Origin: Actinotignum sanguinis
GTDB lineage: Bacteria > Actinomycetota > Actinomycetes > Actinomycetales > Actinomycetaceae
Reading direction: 5' to 3'
DNA length: 64,000 nucleotides
Assembly: GCF_003957255.1 (NCBI RefSeq)
Contig: NZ_QDIE01000005.1
Span: 1 to 64,000, forward strand
Under the pieces are notes generated by a model. The model was not told the DNA's origin and did no database searches. It saw only the letters and a list, made by a program, of their open reading frames with translations. Below, in pieces: positions 49,672-58,925 of the stretch. Positions within the stretch are counted from its first letter, which is position 1. The number at the start of each line of letters is the position of its first letter. The position numbers and the translations under genes were made by a program.

Positions 49672-51309
49672 ATGAGTACGGAAACGGAGAACCGGACCGG
49701 GCGCCGCGCGACCGAGCGTGGCAGCGCCCGTGCGGAAAAGAAGATCCCGGTGGTGGGAACCTCGCACGCGCGCACCTGGTCGGTGGGTTTTGTTATCAAG
49801 CTGGTCCTCATGGCGCTGGTCAACGCGCTGGGGATCTACATTATCGCGGCGGCTTTTAACGAGGGATCGTGGATCCTGGTTGCTGTAGCTGCGGCGGTGC
49901 TGGGCATCGTGGATTACGTGTATTTCTCGCGGAAACACCTGGCTGCCAAGTACCTCACGCCGGGGCTGGTATTCCTCGCGATTTTCCAGGTGTTCGTTAT
50001 CCTCTACACCGGTTACATCGCGTTCACCAACTACGGCGACCGCCATATGCTCACCAAAGAGCGCGCCACCGAAGCACTGCTGCTCACCTCCACCCAGCGG
50101 GTTGAGGGCAGCGCGCAGTACCCCCTCGCAGTCGTGGACGCGGGCGGGGAACTCGGCTTCGCTATTGTGAGCGACGACGGCGCGGTGCTCGTGGGCACCG
50201 AGGATGCACCCTTCGTCGCTGTGAAAAATGCCCAGGTCAGCGGCAAGCGCATCACCGAGGTGCCCGGCTATGAGATCCTCACGCCCGCTCAGATCGGGGC
50301 GCGGCAGGCGGAGATCACCGCGCTGCGCGTCCCCATGAGTGAGGACCCGGGGGATGGATTTATTGGAACCCAAACCGCCACAACCGGTTTTGTTTTCCAA
50401 TCGACCCTCAAGCACGACGCCGCGGCCGATACCCTCACCGATATCACCACGAGCAAGGTCTATCACGCTGATTCCAGTGAGGGCTTCTACCGCGCTGACG
50501 ACGGTGAAACTCTCAATACCGGCTGGCGGGTGACGGTGGGCTTCAAGAATTTCGCCGACGCCTTCGGTGATGCCCGCTACGCGAGCCCCTTCCTCAAGGT
50601 GCTGGTGTGGACTTTCGCTTTCGCCTTCCTCTCGGTGGCGACCACTTTCCTGCTGGGCATGTTCTTTGCGCTGGTCATGAATGACGAGCGGATGCGCGGG
50701 CGCAAAATCTACCGCACGATTATGCTGCTTCCCTACGCTTTCCCCTCCTTCATGACGGCATTCCTCTTCGCCGGTATGCTCAACCCGAAGTACGGGTTCT
50801 TCAACCAGGTGCTTTTCGGGGGTGCGGAGATCGGGTGGCTGACCGATCCGTGGCTGGCCAAGCTTTCCGTGATCCTGGTGAATCTGTGGATGGGCTTCCC
50901 CTATATGTTCCTCATCTGCACGGGGGCGCTGCAATCCATTCCGTCCGAACTCAATGAGGCGGCAGAGATCGACGGCGCGGGCGGGCTTAAGCGGTGGCGG
51001 TATATTACCTTGCCGCAGCTCATGATCCAGGTGACCCCACTCCTCATCTCCTCCTTCGCCTTTAACTTCAATAACTTCAACCTCATCTACATGCTCACGC
51101 GCGGCGGCCCGCAATTCGCGGACGCCTCGGTACCGGTGGGCTCCACGGACATCCTCATTTCGATGGTGTACCAAATTTCCGGGCTTTCGGGCGCGGCAAC
51201 GAAGAATTACGGCCTGGCTTCGGCCATGTCCATCCTCATCTTCGTTATTGTCGGCACGATTTCCCTCATCAGCTTCCGGCGTTCGCGTTCAATTGAGGGG
51301 GCACAGTAA
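49672..51309 (+). CDS. malF: Maltose-type ABC permease, MalF type
   Basis: A 545-residue permease. A disordered N-terminus of about 35 residues is followed by membrane helices, a large extracytoplasmic domain (about residues 115-290) like the MalF P2 loop, and the core permease domain. The ATPase-contact EAA loop is visible in SIPSELNEAAEIDGAGGLKR. It forms the membrane pore with MalG. The stop overlaps the malG ATG. AAGAGGTAAG precedes the start. Confidence 0.87.
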   Translation: MSTETENRTGRRATERGSARAEKKIPVVGTSHARTWSVGFVIKLVLMALVNALGIYIIAAAFNEGSWILVAVAAAVLGIVDYVYFSRKHLAAKYLTPGLVFLAIFQVFVILYTGYIAFTNYGDRHMLTKERATEALLLTSTQRVEGSAQYPLAVVDAGGELGFAIVSDDGAVLVGTEDAPFVAVKNAQVSGKRITEVPGYEILTPAQIGARQAEITALRVPMSEDPGDGFIGTQTATTGFVFQSTLKHDAAADTLTDITTSKVYHADSSEGFYRADDGETLNTGWRVTVGFKNFADAFGDARYASPFLKVLVWTFAFAFLSVATTFLLGMFFALVMNDERMRGRKIYRTIMLLPYAFPSFMTAFLFAGMLNPKYGFFNQVLFGGAEIGWLTDPWLAKLSVILVNLWMGFPYMFLICTGALQSIPSELNEAAEIDGAGGLKRWRYITLPQLMIQVTPLLISSFAFNFNNFNLIYMLTRGGPQFADASVPVGSTDILISMVYQISGLSGAATKNYGLASAMSILIFVIVGTISLISFRRSRSIEGAQ

Positions 51310-52286
51310 TGGCAAACGATTCCATCATGACGGTTCCCGGCGGTGCTGCGGGCGGTGTGGGTGTAACCGCGCGCGGCGCAGTTCCCGTGATCGAGGAGAA
51401 GATCAGCCACAAGGAACGCCATCACAATAAGGTGAGTTTCGGGCGCTGGTTTTCCCAGGTGGGCTTCCGGCACCTGGTCGGGCTTTTCGCCGTCGTCTAT
51501 TCGGCCTTCCCGATTATCTATGTGCTCTCCGCAGCCCTGAACCCGAATACCAAAACGACGCTGACGTCTGCGAATTCCCTTTTCTCGGAGATCTCGACTC
51601 AGAACTTCACCCAATTGGGAACCTCGACGATGTTCTGGCGTTGGTTCGCTAATACTCTGGAGATCGGGATTTTCTCCGCGCTCGGGGCGGTTCTTATGGG
51701 AGCGGCCGCGGCCTACGCATTTTCGCGCTTCCGCTTCCAGGGGCGCAAAGGCGGGCTGCTGGCCCTCATGGTCATTCAGATGTTCCCGCAGCTGCTGGCA
51801 TTCGTAGCAATTTTCTTGCTGCTCAGCCAGCTCGGCGAGGTAGTGCCGGTGCTCGGGCTGGACTCCAAGCTCTCGTTGATCTGCGTGTACCTGGGCGGGG
51901 CCTTGGGCGCCAATACCTTCCTCATGTACGGCACCTTCAACTCCATTCCGATGGAGCTGGACGAAGCGGCGAAGATCGATGGCGCTAGCCATTCGCAGGT
52001 CTACTGGACCATCGTGCTCCCGCTGGTCACCCCGATCCTCGCGGTGGTGGGACTGCTGGCCTTCATCGGAGCCTTCAACGATTTCATCCTGGCCTCCACA
52101 ATTCTCTCCAAAGAAGAGAATTGGACCCTGGCTATCGGCATGAATATTTGGGTGGGCGGCAATGAGAAGCAATGGGGCTGGTTCACAGCCGGCGCGGTCA
52201 TCTCCGCGCTCCCGATTCTGCTCCTCTTCCTCTTCCTGCAGCGCTACATCGTGTCGGGACTGACGGGCGGATCCGTCAAGGGGTAA
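51309..52286 (+). CDS. malG: Maltose-type ABC permease, MalG type
   Basis: A 325-residue permease with about six helices and the EAA loop SIPMELDEAAKIDGASHSQV, plus the C-terminal RYIVSGLTGGSVKG typical of MalG proteins. It pairs with MalF. The ATG overlaps the malF stop (TAATG). No ABC ATPase gene follows; the importer probably uses a shared MsmX/MalK-type ATPase encoded elsewhere. Confidence 0.88.
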   Translation: MANDSIMTVPGGAAGGVGVTARGAVPVIEEKISHKERHHNKVSFGRWFSQVGFRHLVGLFAVVYSAFPIIYVLSAALNPNTKTTLTSANSLFSEISTQNFTQLGTSTMFWRWFANTLEIGIFSALGAVLMGAAAAYAFSRFRFQGRKGGLLALMVIQMFPQLLAFVAIFLLLSQLGEVVPVLGLDSKLSLICVYLGGALGANTFLMYGTFNSIPMELDEAAKIDGASHSQVYWTIVLPLVTPILAVVGLLAFIGAFNDFILASTILSKEENWTLAIGMNIWVGGNEKQWGWFTAGAVISALPILLLFLFLQRYIVSGLTGGSVKG

Positions 52287-52315
52287 GCCCGGTGGCTGAT
52301 TCCTCCGGTTCGGGC

Positions 52316-52355
52316 GGCCGGTCACCTGGTAATGCTCCGCCGGAGCTGACCGGCC
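52316..52355 (+). terminator. Hairpin after malG
   Basis: A 9-bp perfect stem (GGCCGGTCA 52316-52324 with 52347-52355) starts 30 bp after the malG stop. A T-tract is absent; it may act together with the next hairpin. Confidence 0.55.
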
Positions 52356-52374
52356 ACCCCTGACATATTTACTC

Positions 52375-52422
52375 ATAACCCGGACTTTCCGTCGGTGATT
52401 TGCCGAGGAAAGTCCGGGTTAT
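52375..52422. terminator. Strong 16-bp hairpin downstream of malG
   Basis: A perfect 16-bp inverted repeat (52375-52390 with 52407-52422) has a 16-nt loop. It lies in the convergent spacer and is the most stable terminator candidate for the mal operon. Confidence 0.65.
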
Positions 52423-52434
52423 TGGTTCGGCAAT

Positions 52435-52504
52435 GAGGCACTATGTGTTTTTCGAGCTGTACTTCATTTGTTATACGTGCGAAGTACACCTCGGAAAAGG
52501 TACT
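52435..52504 (+). repeat. Stem-loop repeat, copy B
   Basis: A 70-bp segment identical to 61538-61607 at 64 positions. It folds into an imperfect stem of about 18 bp (TTTTTCGAG and TGTACTTC on the left, GAAGTACA and CTCGGAAAA on the right) with a 15-nt loop. It marks the left end of a composite repeat. Confidence 0.75.
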
Positions 52505-52686
52505 TAGCCCGGCCAGTACGGCGGTCCGCTTGAGCGGTTTGGATCGGCGGAGCACTATAGGGGCGGCGAAGTACGCATTTCGAACTATCGCTCTCGTCAC
52601 ATGCGCGTACGGAACATAAAATCACCTGAAAACGAGGCTCTCCAGCGCACTTTGTTTCCAGGCGCGGATTGGGACGGGGTGGGCTC

Positions 52687-52838
52687 GCAAAGAGCAACGC
52701 CTCGACACGCGGTGTCCGCAAAAAGCAACGCCCCGGCACGCGGTGCCCGCAAAAAGCAACGCCCCGAGGGCAGCGCTCACAAAGTGCAACTCCAGCGCAT
52801 GATTTGGAAAAGTTAATGTAGTTGTGGTTGCTTTTTGT
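52687..52838. repeat. Motif array 1: four direct 12-bp motifs plus one inverted
   Basis: The motif GCAAAAAGCAAC and close variants occur at 52687, 52718, 52749 and 52779 (spacing 31, 31, 30 bp). The complement GTTGCTTTTTGT follows at 52827, 48 bp after the fourth. The sequence between motifs varies but contains small palindromes such as GGCACGCGGTGCC. The 30-31-bp period is close to three helical turns, as expected for protein-binding iterons. Confidence 0.75.
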
Positions 52839-52855
52839 GTGTAGGCAAAGGCGTA

Positions 52856-52883
52856 GGCCCGGTGGTCACGTGATCACCGGGCC
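52856..52883 (-). terminator. Palindrome downstream of glgB
   Basis: GGCCCGGTG (52856-52864) pairs with CACCGGGCC (52875-52883) around a nearly self-complementary centre. It lies about 107 bp after the glgB stop on the minus strand and is a likely terminator for that operon. Confidence 0.5.
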
Positions 52884-52940
52884 CACTGTTGCGCCGCTGC
52901 CAGGCGCTGCCGCGAAGGAGCTAGTAAGCGGCGCGCGCTG

Positions 52941-52992
52941 AGGCGGCTATCTTAGGCGGCTGCTTGAGGCGACTGTTTGAGGTGCTGCTTTA
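52941..52992 (-). repeat. 13-bp tandem repeat overlapping the glgB stop codon
   Basis: Four 13-bp units (52941, 52954, 52967, 52980) share AGGCGGCTGCTTG-like sequence. The last unit contains the glgB stop codon (52990-52992). Because 13 is not a multiple of three, the units cannot be in-frame coding repeats. Confidence 0.65.
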
Positions 52993-55314
52993 TGCGGCCG
53001 CAGCTGCTGCGGATTCCTCCGTGCCCTCATCGCCCCCGCCGGCCGTGGCATTCCCGCCAGCCGCGCCCGCCGCGCCGGCCGCGCCAGTTTCAGCTTCTGC
53101 ATCGAGGGCTTCGCCGGCTTCGCCCGCCTCAACCCCCGCGAGTTGCTCAGTCGCGTGGTGGAGGTAAACCACCCCGAGCGGGGGAAGCTGGACCGGAGCC
53201 GAGTAGGGCCGGCCGTTCCAGCCGATCTCCTCCGCGTGGACCTCCCCGAGATTACCCACCCCGGAACCGCCGTATTCCACCGCGTCGGTATTGAGCACTT
53301 CCGTCCAGGTCCCGCCGTCCGGCAAACCGATGCGGTAATCGTGGTGGGGGATACCCGCGAAATTGCAGGCCACCACAACAACATCTTTGCCATCCGCGGA
53401 GCGGCGCAGGAAAGTAATGACGTTATTATCGGCATCCGAGCCGTCAATCCACTCGAATCCGTGCGGGGTGAAATCATCACTCCACAAAGCCGGATGCTCC
53501 ACGTAGAGCTCGTTGAGCCGTTTGACAAGGGACAAGATGCCATCATGTTCGGGCTGGTCGGTCAGCCACCAGTCGAGGGATGCGTCGTCGTTCCATTCGC
53601 GGATCTGCCCGAATTCCTGGCCCATGAACAGCAGCTGCTTACCCGGATGCGCCCACTGGTAGGCGAGCAATTCACGCACTCCGGCGCGTTTTTGCCAGTC
53701 GTCGCCGGGCATCTTTTGGTAGAGCGAGCCCTTGCCGTGCACCACTTCATCGTGACTGAGTGGCAGCAGATAGTTTTCCGAATAGGCGTACACCATGGAG
53801 AAGGTGATTTCCCCGTGGTGCCAGCGCCGATTGACCGGCTCCTCCTCGAAGTAGCGGATGGTGTCATTCATCCAGCCCATATTCCACTTGAGGCCAAAGC
53901 CGAGCCCGCCGCTATCCGTCATCGCGGTGACGCCCGGCCAGGAGGTAGATTCTTCCGCGATCATCATGACGCCGGGATTGCGCCGGTATGCGGTGGCGGT
54001 AACTTCCTGGAGGAAGGAAATGGCCTCGAGGTTTTCCCGCCCGCCGTAAATATTGGGTTGCCACTGCCCGGCTTCCCGCGAGTAATCCAGGTAGAGCAGC
54101 GAAGCCACGGCATCCGCGCGGATTCCATCGAAATGGAATTCTTCCAGCCAGTACAGCGCATTGGCCACCAGGAAATTCCGCACTTCCCGGCGCCCGAAAT
54201 CGAAGACCAGGGTGCCCCAATCCGGATGCGAGCCGCGTTGCGGATTCGGATCTTCGTACAGGGCCTGGCCGTCGAAACGCGCGAGCGCCCACTCGTCGGT
54301 GGCGAAATGCGCGGGGACCCAGTCGGTAATGACCCCGATCCCGGCTTGGTGCAGCCGGTCAATGAGGTAGCGCAGGTCATCGGGGGTGCCGTAGCGCGAG
54401 GTGGGGGCGTAATACCCGGTCACCTGGTAGCCCCACGACGGCGTGAAAGGATGCTCCGCCACCGGCATGAATTCCACGTGGGTGAAGCCGCAGTACTTGA
54501 CGTGCCCGATGAGCTGGTCAGCGAGCTCCCGGTAGGAAAGCCCCTTGCGCCACGAACCCAGGTGGACTTCGTAAATGGAGACCGGCCCCGAAGCCGGATC
54601 GGTACGCTGGGCCATCCAGGCGTCGTCGTTCCATTCGTAGTTGGATTCGGTGACGATAGAGGCGGTGGACGGCGCGGTTTCGCTGTAGCGGGCCATGGGA
54701 TCGGCCTTCTGGTGCCAGCTCAGGTCCTTGTACTGGATCTCAAACTTGTAGCGCGCCCCCGCGCCGGCGCCCGGCACGAAGATTTCCCACAGCCCCGAGC
54801 TGCCCAGGGAGCGCATGGCGTGCAGGGAACCATCCCAGCCGTTGAAATCACCGACCACCCGTACGGCGAGCGCATTGGGCGCCCACACCGAGAAGGCCAC
54901 GCCCGTGACATCCCCGAGAACGGAGGGGAAGTGGCGCACATGCGCGCCCAGTGCGTTCCACAGTTCTTCGTGGCGCCCCTCCGAAATGAGGTAAATATCG
55001 GTTTCGCCCAGGGTGGGCAGGAAACGGTAGGGGTCATCCCCGCGGCTTTCCACGCCCCCGTACGAGGCCACCACCCGGTAATCGGGCACGTTGGGGGTGT
55101 TGAGCACCGCGCGCCAAATTCCGTTGTATTCGTGTACGGCAGGTACCCGCCCGTCCAGCGTTTCAATAAATACCGCATCCGCGAGTCGCCGAATGGTGCG
55201 AATGGTGACGGTGCTGCCGTTGGAATGGGGCCCGAGGACATCGTGGGGTGCGTAGTACCAACCCTTGGAAACAGCCTCGAGCGTGCCTTCATCAACTTCT
55301 ACGTAATTAGACAT
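52990..55314 (-). CDS. glgB: 1,4-alpha-glucan branching enzyme
   Basis: A 774-residue GH13_9 enzyme that makes alpha-1,6 branches in glycogen or the GlgE-derived glucan. It has an N-terminal CBM48 region ([20 protein letters not shown], then [15 protein letters not shown]) and the catalytic domain with the nucleophile Asp in [17 protein letters not shown], the acid Glu in [13 protein letters not shown] and the conserved Asp in [14 protein letters not shown]. The C-terminus ends in an Ala/Gly/Glu-rich tail of about 40 residues that is not part of the fold. ATG 55314 ([10 protein letters not shown]) follows AGAGAGG; the longer frame start at 55404 is unlikely. Confidence 0.93.
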   Translation of the reverse strand: MSNYVEVDEGTLEAVSKGWYYAPHDVLGPHSNGSTVTIRTIRRLADAVFIETLDGRVPAVHEYNGIWRAVLNTPNVPDYRVVASYGGVESRGDDPYRFLPTLGETDIYLISEGRHEELWNALGAHVRHFPSVLGDVTGVAFSVWAPNALAVRVVGDFNGWDGSLHAMRSLGSSGLWEIFVPGAGAGARYKFEIQYKDLSWHQKADPMARYSETAPSTASIVTESNYEWNDDAWMAQRTDPASGPVSIYEVHLGSWRKGLSYRELADQLIGHVKYCGFTHVEFMPVAEHPFTPSWGYQVTGYYAPTSRYGTPDDLRYLIDRLHQAGIGVITDWVPAHFATDEWALARFDGQALYEDPNPQRGSHPDWGTLVFDFGRREVRNFLVANALYWLEEFHFDGIRADAVASLLYLDYSREAGQWQPNIYGGRENLEAISFLQEVTATAYRRNPGVMMIAEESTSWPGVTAMTDSGGLGFGLKWNMGWMNDTIRYFEEEPVNRRWHHGEITFSMVYAYSENYLLPLSHDEVVHGKGSLYQKMPGDDWQKRAGVRELLAYQWAHPGKQLLFMGQEFGQIREWNDDASLDWWLTDQPEHDGILSLVKRLNELYVEHPALWSDDFTPHGFEWIDGSDADNNVITFLRRSADGKDVVVVACNFAGIPHHDYRIGLPDGGTWTEVLNTDAVEYGGSGVGNLGEVHAEEIGWNGRPYSAPVQLPPLGVVYLHHATEQLAGVEAGEAGEALDAEAETGAAGAAGAAGGNATAGGGDEGTEESAAAAAA

Positions 55315-55565
55315 GTGTGCCTCTCTGCACGATGGAGCGTAGGCGGTCAGAGCGGGAAACCACCCGCGCGCGCCGGTGATGTGCTGTGTCCTGCCAAGCG
55401 GCATCGCGGAATTTCCGGGAAGTACCGCGCGACTATCTACATATCCCAGGATACCTGAAAGATGCGCTATCCCGGGCCGCGGCTGCCTGCCGTGGACAGC
55501 GCGCGGGCCGGGTGCGGAGGAGGTGGCGGGCGTGGGTGGTGGCGTGCGAAGGGCGACGACGCCGC

Positions 55566-55588
55566 AGCCCGCCGCGGGGCGGCGGGCT
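55566..55588 (-). terminator. 10-bp hairpin downstream of mak
   Basis: A perfect 10-bp stem (55566-55575 with 55579-55588) has a 3-nt loop, 15 bases after the mak stop. It has no U-tract. It may reduce read-through into glgB, which starts after a 288-bp spacer in which I see no gene. Confidence 0.5.
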
Positions 55589-55602
55589 GACCTGCGGTTC
55601 TG

Positions 55603-57054
55603 CTAGTTCTCGAGCAGGCGGTGGACTCCGCCCAGGGGGAGATCGATCCAGTCCGGGCGCTGATTGACCTCGTACACAACTTCGTAAAGTGCCTTGTCCA
55701 GGAGGAGGGCGCGCAGCAGGGGCCGGTGCGCGGCGGGAATCGCGCCGTAGCCGGATAGGAAAGCAACTTCCGCGGCGCGGGTCCACGCGCGCATGCGGGA
55801 GGCGGGCTGGCCATCGCGTTCGCCCTGGCCACCGGCGTAATCGAAGGAACGCAGCATGCCGGCCACATCGCGCAGGGCGAGGTCGGGGGCCACGCGCTCG
55901 GGGAGTGGGCGCAGGGGCTCACCTTCAAAATCGAGGGCCACCCAGCCACGCCCCGGCACATCCACAACCTGCCCGAGGTGGTAATCCCCGTGGATGCGCT
56001 GGAGCGCCGGCCAGGCGGTGGCCGCGGCGGCGGCAAAAACCTCGGTGATGCGCGCACGGCTGGCTGCTAGCTCGGGGATAGCCGTAAGGGCGGCGCGAGC
56101 TCGTGCATGCCAGCTGGCCAGCTGCGCTTCGCGCAGCTGCGGCGTCGCCGCGGTGGTACCCAGGCGGGTGGCGAGTGCGGTGTGGAAAGCGCGGGTGAGG
56201 GAGCCGAGTTCGCGGATGCGTTCGGAAAAATCGCCCAGCAGCGCGCGGGAAGTATTCAGAACAGGGCTGTTCGGGGCGGGGAAAGAGCTCGTGACGACGC
56301 GCCAGGCGTCGTGGGCGCCGGTGAGGAACTCCTGCGCCACCAGCACATCGCTGCCCGCTGCGGCCGGGCCACCCACGAGCGCTGCCGAGCCCCACTGCGC
56401 GGGAACCGTGCCGGTATCCGAAAGCGCGGCCTGCAGCTCCACGTCCGGGTTCGCGCCCGGGCTCAGCACCCGAAAGAGCTTGATAATGAGGGGCACGGTG
56501 CTGGTCTGATAGATGATTGAGCTATTGGATTGTTCGCCGCTCAGCGGCCGGGCAGCGCGGTAGCTCCCCGGGAAGCCGGCCGGGCGCGTGACCAGGTCAA
56601 GGGTGCTGTTGGCGGGCTGGCTAGGTGTCGTGCTGAGCGCCGGGGAATGCAGGAGGGGCTCGCTGCCCGGCTGGCCGGTGGCGGCCTCGAAGAGGAAACG
56701 CTGGCCGGCAGGATGCGTGGTCGCGTCGAAAATAAGGTGGCCGTGGGCGCGGGCAATCGGGGTGGCGGGAGGGGCCGGCTCGATTGGCTCAGCCGGCGCG
56801 ACCGGCGCGACCGCCGTGACTGGCGCGGCGTCGTCGTGCAGCGTGGACCCGGTAGCGGGGGCGAGGAGCAGCGGGACGTTGTAGAGCGTAGACCCGGCGT
56901 CAATAATGAGCCAGGTGAGGGTGAAGGGCTCTGCGCCGCACGCGAAGTCAGCGCGGGCCCGCAGGTAGAGCGGATGGGCTTCGCCCCGGTACCAGCGCCG
57001 GGCGTGCATCCACGCCTCGAGTTCCGGAATCCGCTCGCCGATGTCCCAACTCAC
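55603..57054 (-). CDS. mak: Maltokinase
   Basis: A 483-residue kinase (also called Pep2) that phosphorylates maltose at C1 to maltose-1-phosphate, the GlgE substrate. The family N-terminus (WMHARRWYRGEAHPLY) and the phosphotransferase core (RIHGDYHLGQVVDVPGRGW, VALDFEGEPLRPLPERV) are clear. The last block holds the Asp metal ligand. The 80-residue segment in the middle is Pro/Ala-rich. The GTG start overlaps the treS stop. It lies between treS and glgB, the standard pathway order. Confidence 0.9.
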   Translation of the reverse strand: MSWDIGERIPELEAWMHARRWYRGEAHPLYLRARADFACGAEPFTLTWLIIDAGSTLYNVPLLLAPATGSTLHDDAAPVTAVAPVAPAEPIEPAPPATPIARAHGHLIFDATTHPAGQRFLFEAATGQPGSEPLLHSPALSTTPSQPANSTLDLVTRPAGFPGSYRAARPLSGEQSNSSIIYQTSTVPLIIKLFRVLSPGANPDVELQAALSDTGTVPAQWGSAALVGGPAAAGSDVLVAQEFLTGAHDAWRVVTSSFPAPNSPVLNTSRALLGDFSERIRELGSLTRAFHTALATRLGTTAATPQLREAQLASWHARARAALTAIPELAASRARITEVFAAAAATAWPALQRIHGDYHLGQVVDVPGRGWVALDFEGEPLRPLPERVAPDLALRDVAGMLRSFDYAGGQGERDGQPASRMRAWTRAAEVAFLSGYGAIPAAHRPLLRALLLDKALYEVVYEVNQRPDWIDLPLGGVHRLLEN

Positions 57055-58921
57055 GCTGCGCTCCCTTCTTCATGATCTGCGGTGTTCGCCGCGGTGGGCT
57101 TTTGCGCGGGTGCCGCGGCGGCCGGCGGCGCCGGGCGGGAGAGCGCCGTGAAGTCCACCTGTTCTCCGATTTCTGCGGCGCGGGCACCTTCCACCGGGCC
57201 CGGTTCCGCCTGCCCGGGCGCATCTAGTTTGAGCCAGAAGAAATCGCGGCTGCCCAGCGTGACATCGTAACCGCCAGCGGCACCGACGGCCGGGAAACCT
57301 GCCCCGCCAAACACATCCGTGGCCAGCCACCCGGCATAGTCGGGCAGCTCGATGCGCCCGGCGCGCGGGGTATTGGCCAGGTTCATGATGCAGAGGAGGG
57401 TCTCCTCTGGGCAGGAGCGGGTGAAAGCGAGGATCGCGTCATTATTCGATTCGCGCAGCACAAAATCACCCGAGCCCATGGCCGGGTGGCCGCGCCGCAC
57501 CTCCAGAATCCCGTGAATCCAGTGGAGCAGCGACGCGGCTGCGCGAGCTGCGATTCCACGTTGACCGCCTGGTAGTTATAGGACAGCGAGGTAATAGCCG
57601 GCAGGTAGAGCTGGCCCGGATCCGCGGTGGAAAAACCGGCATTGCGATCCGGACTCCACTGCATCGGGGTGCGCACGCCGTCGCGATCCGGCAACCAAAT
57701 ATTGTCGCCCATCCCGATTTCGTCGCCGTAGTAGAGGTAGGGCGAACCGGGCAGGGAAAGCAGCAGCGCGTGCGCCAGCTCGATCTCCGCCCGGGAATTC
57801 CCCAGTAGCGGGGCGAGGCGGCGGCGGATCCCCACATTAGCTCGCATGCGCGGATCGTCGGCATACCAGCCGTACATGAGGGCGCGTTCTTCCGTGCTCA
57901 CCATTTCCAGGGTGAGTTCATCGTGATTGCGCAGGAAGGTACCCCACTGGGCCCCGGCCGGAATCGCGGGGGTGCGCTCCAGAATCTCCCGGATCGCGGT
58001 GGCACGCTGGTCGCGCAAAGCGTAATAAATACGCGGCATCACGGGGAAGTGGAAGCACATATGGCATTCGGGCGCCTGCGCTGTTCCGAAATATTCGACG
58101 ACGTCTTCCGGCCACTGATTCGCTTCGGCCAGCAAAAGCGTGCCGGGAAATTCCTCATCGAGGACCCGGCGCACCTTCGCGATAAACGCGTGTGTTTCCG
58201 GGAGGTTTTCGCAATTCGTGCCTTCCCGCTCGTAGAGGTAGGGGATGGCATCCAGGCGCAGTCCGTCCACCCCTAGCCCGCACCAGAAGCGGAAAATATT
58301 GAGGACCGCTTCGTGCACCTTGGGATTATCGAAATTCAGATCCGGTTGGTGGGAGAAGAAACGATGCCAGAAATACTGTTTGCGCACCGGATCGAAAGTC
58401 CAATTGGAGACCTCGGTGTCCACGAAAATAATGCGGGCATCTTCGTATTTTTTATCGGTGTCCGACCACACGTAGAAATCCCCGTAGGGCCCTTCCGGAT
58501 TAGCGCGGGAAGATTGGAACCACGGGTGATCCGCGGAGGTGTGGTTGATAACGATATCGATGATGACGCGGATACCGCGCCGGTGGGCCTGATCAACTAG
58601 CTCCCGAAAATCATCCATCGTGCCGTAGCGGGGATCCACGGCGGTGTAATCGGCGACGTCGTACCCGCCGTCCCGCCCCGGGGAAGGGTAGAACGGCGGG
58701 ATCCAGATGCAGTCGATCCCCAGCCACTGGATGTAATCGAGATGCGCGATCAGGCCGCGGAGATCACCAACGCCGTCGGCATCGGTATCTCCAAAAGCCT
58801 TGAGCAGCACCTCGTAGAACACCGCGTGGCGATACCACTCCGGATCATCGATTAGCCCGGGGTGTTCGGACTGGGTGATGCGGGGCCCGGAAGTGGCAGC
58901 GTTGAGGGAAGGAAGGGACAT
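57051..58921 (-). pseudogene. treS: Trehalose synthase, single-base frameshift
   Basis: TreS interconverts trehalose and maltose. The protein splits into two frames: 58921 down to about 57535, then the other frame down to 57051. Together they give about 620 residues. The first part has the GH13 signature: [28 protein letters not shown], the nucleophile Asp in [15 protein letters not shown], acid Glu in [12 protein letters not shown] and Asp in [10 protein letters not shown]. The second part carries the C-terminal beta domain ([19 protein letters not shown]). The break falls after VESQLAQP near 57533-57538; one extra base there would restore [15 protein letters not shown]. Either a real recent mutation or a sequencing error fits. 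The gene starts four bases after the glgE stop. Confidence 0.85.
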
Positions 58922-58925
58922 AGGA

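Larger units (their letters stand above)
52287..52989. other. 703-bp intergenic region packed with repeats
   Basis: This convergent spacer between malG and glgB contains, in order: two hairpins (52316-52355, 52375-52422), stem-loop copy B (52435-52504), unique sequence, a five-motif array (52687-52838), a palindrome (52856-52883) and 13-bp tandem units (52941-52992). The short open frames here are products of the repeats and show no protein family. No gene is supported. Confidence 0.7.

Noticed and set aside
52464-52816. Small open reading frames in the glgB-side repeat region
   Set aside because: They cross the repeats, have no family similarity and similar peptides arise from the copy at 61.5 kb purely because the DNA is repeated.
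57525-57545. Programmed frameshift in treS
   Set aside because: No slippery sequence or downstream pseudoknot is evident, and TreS is normally one frame. A mutation or sequencing error is simpler.
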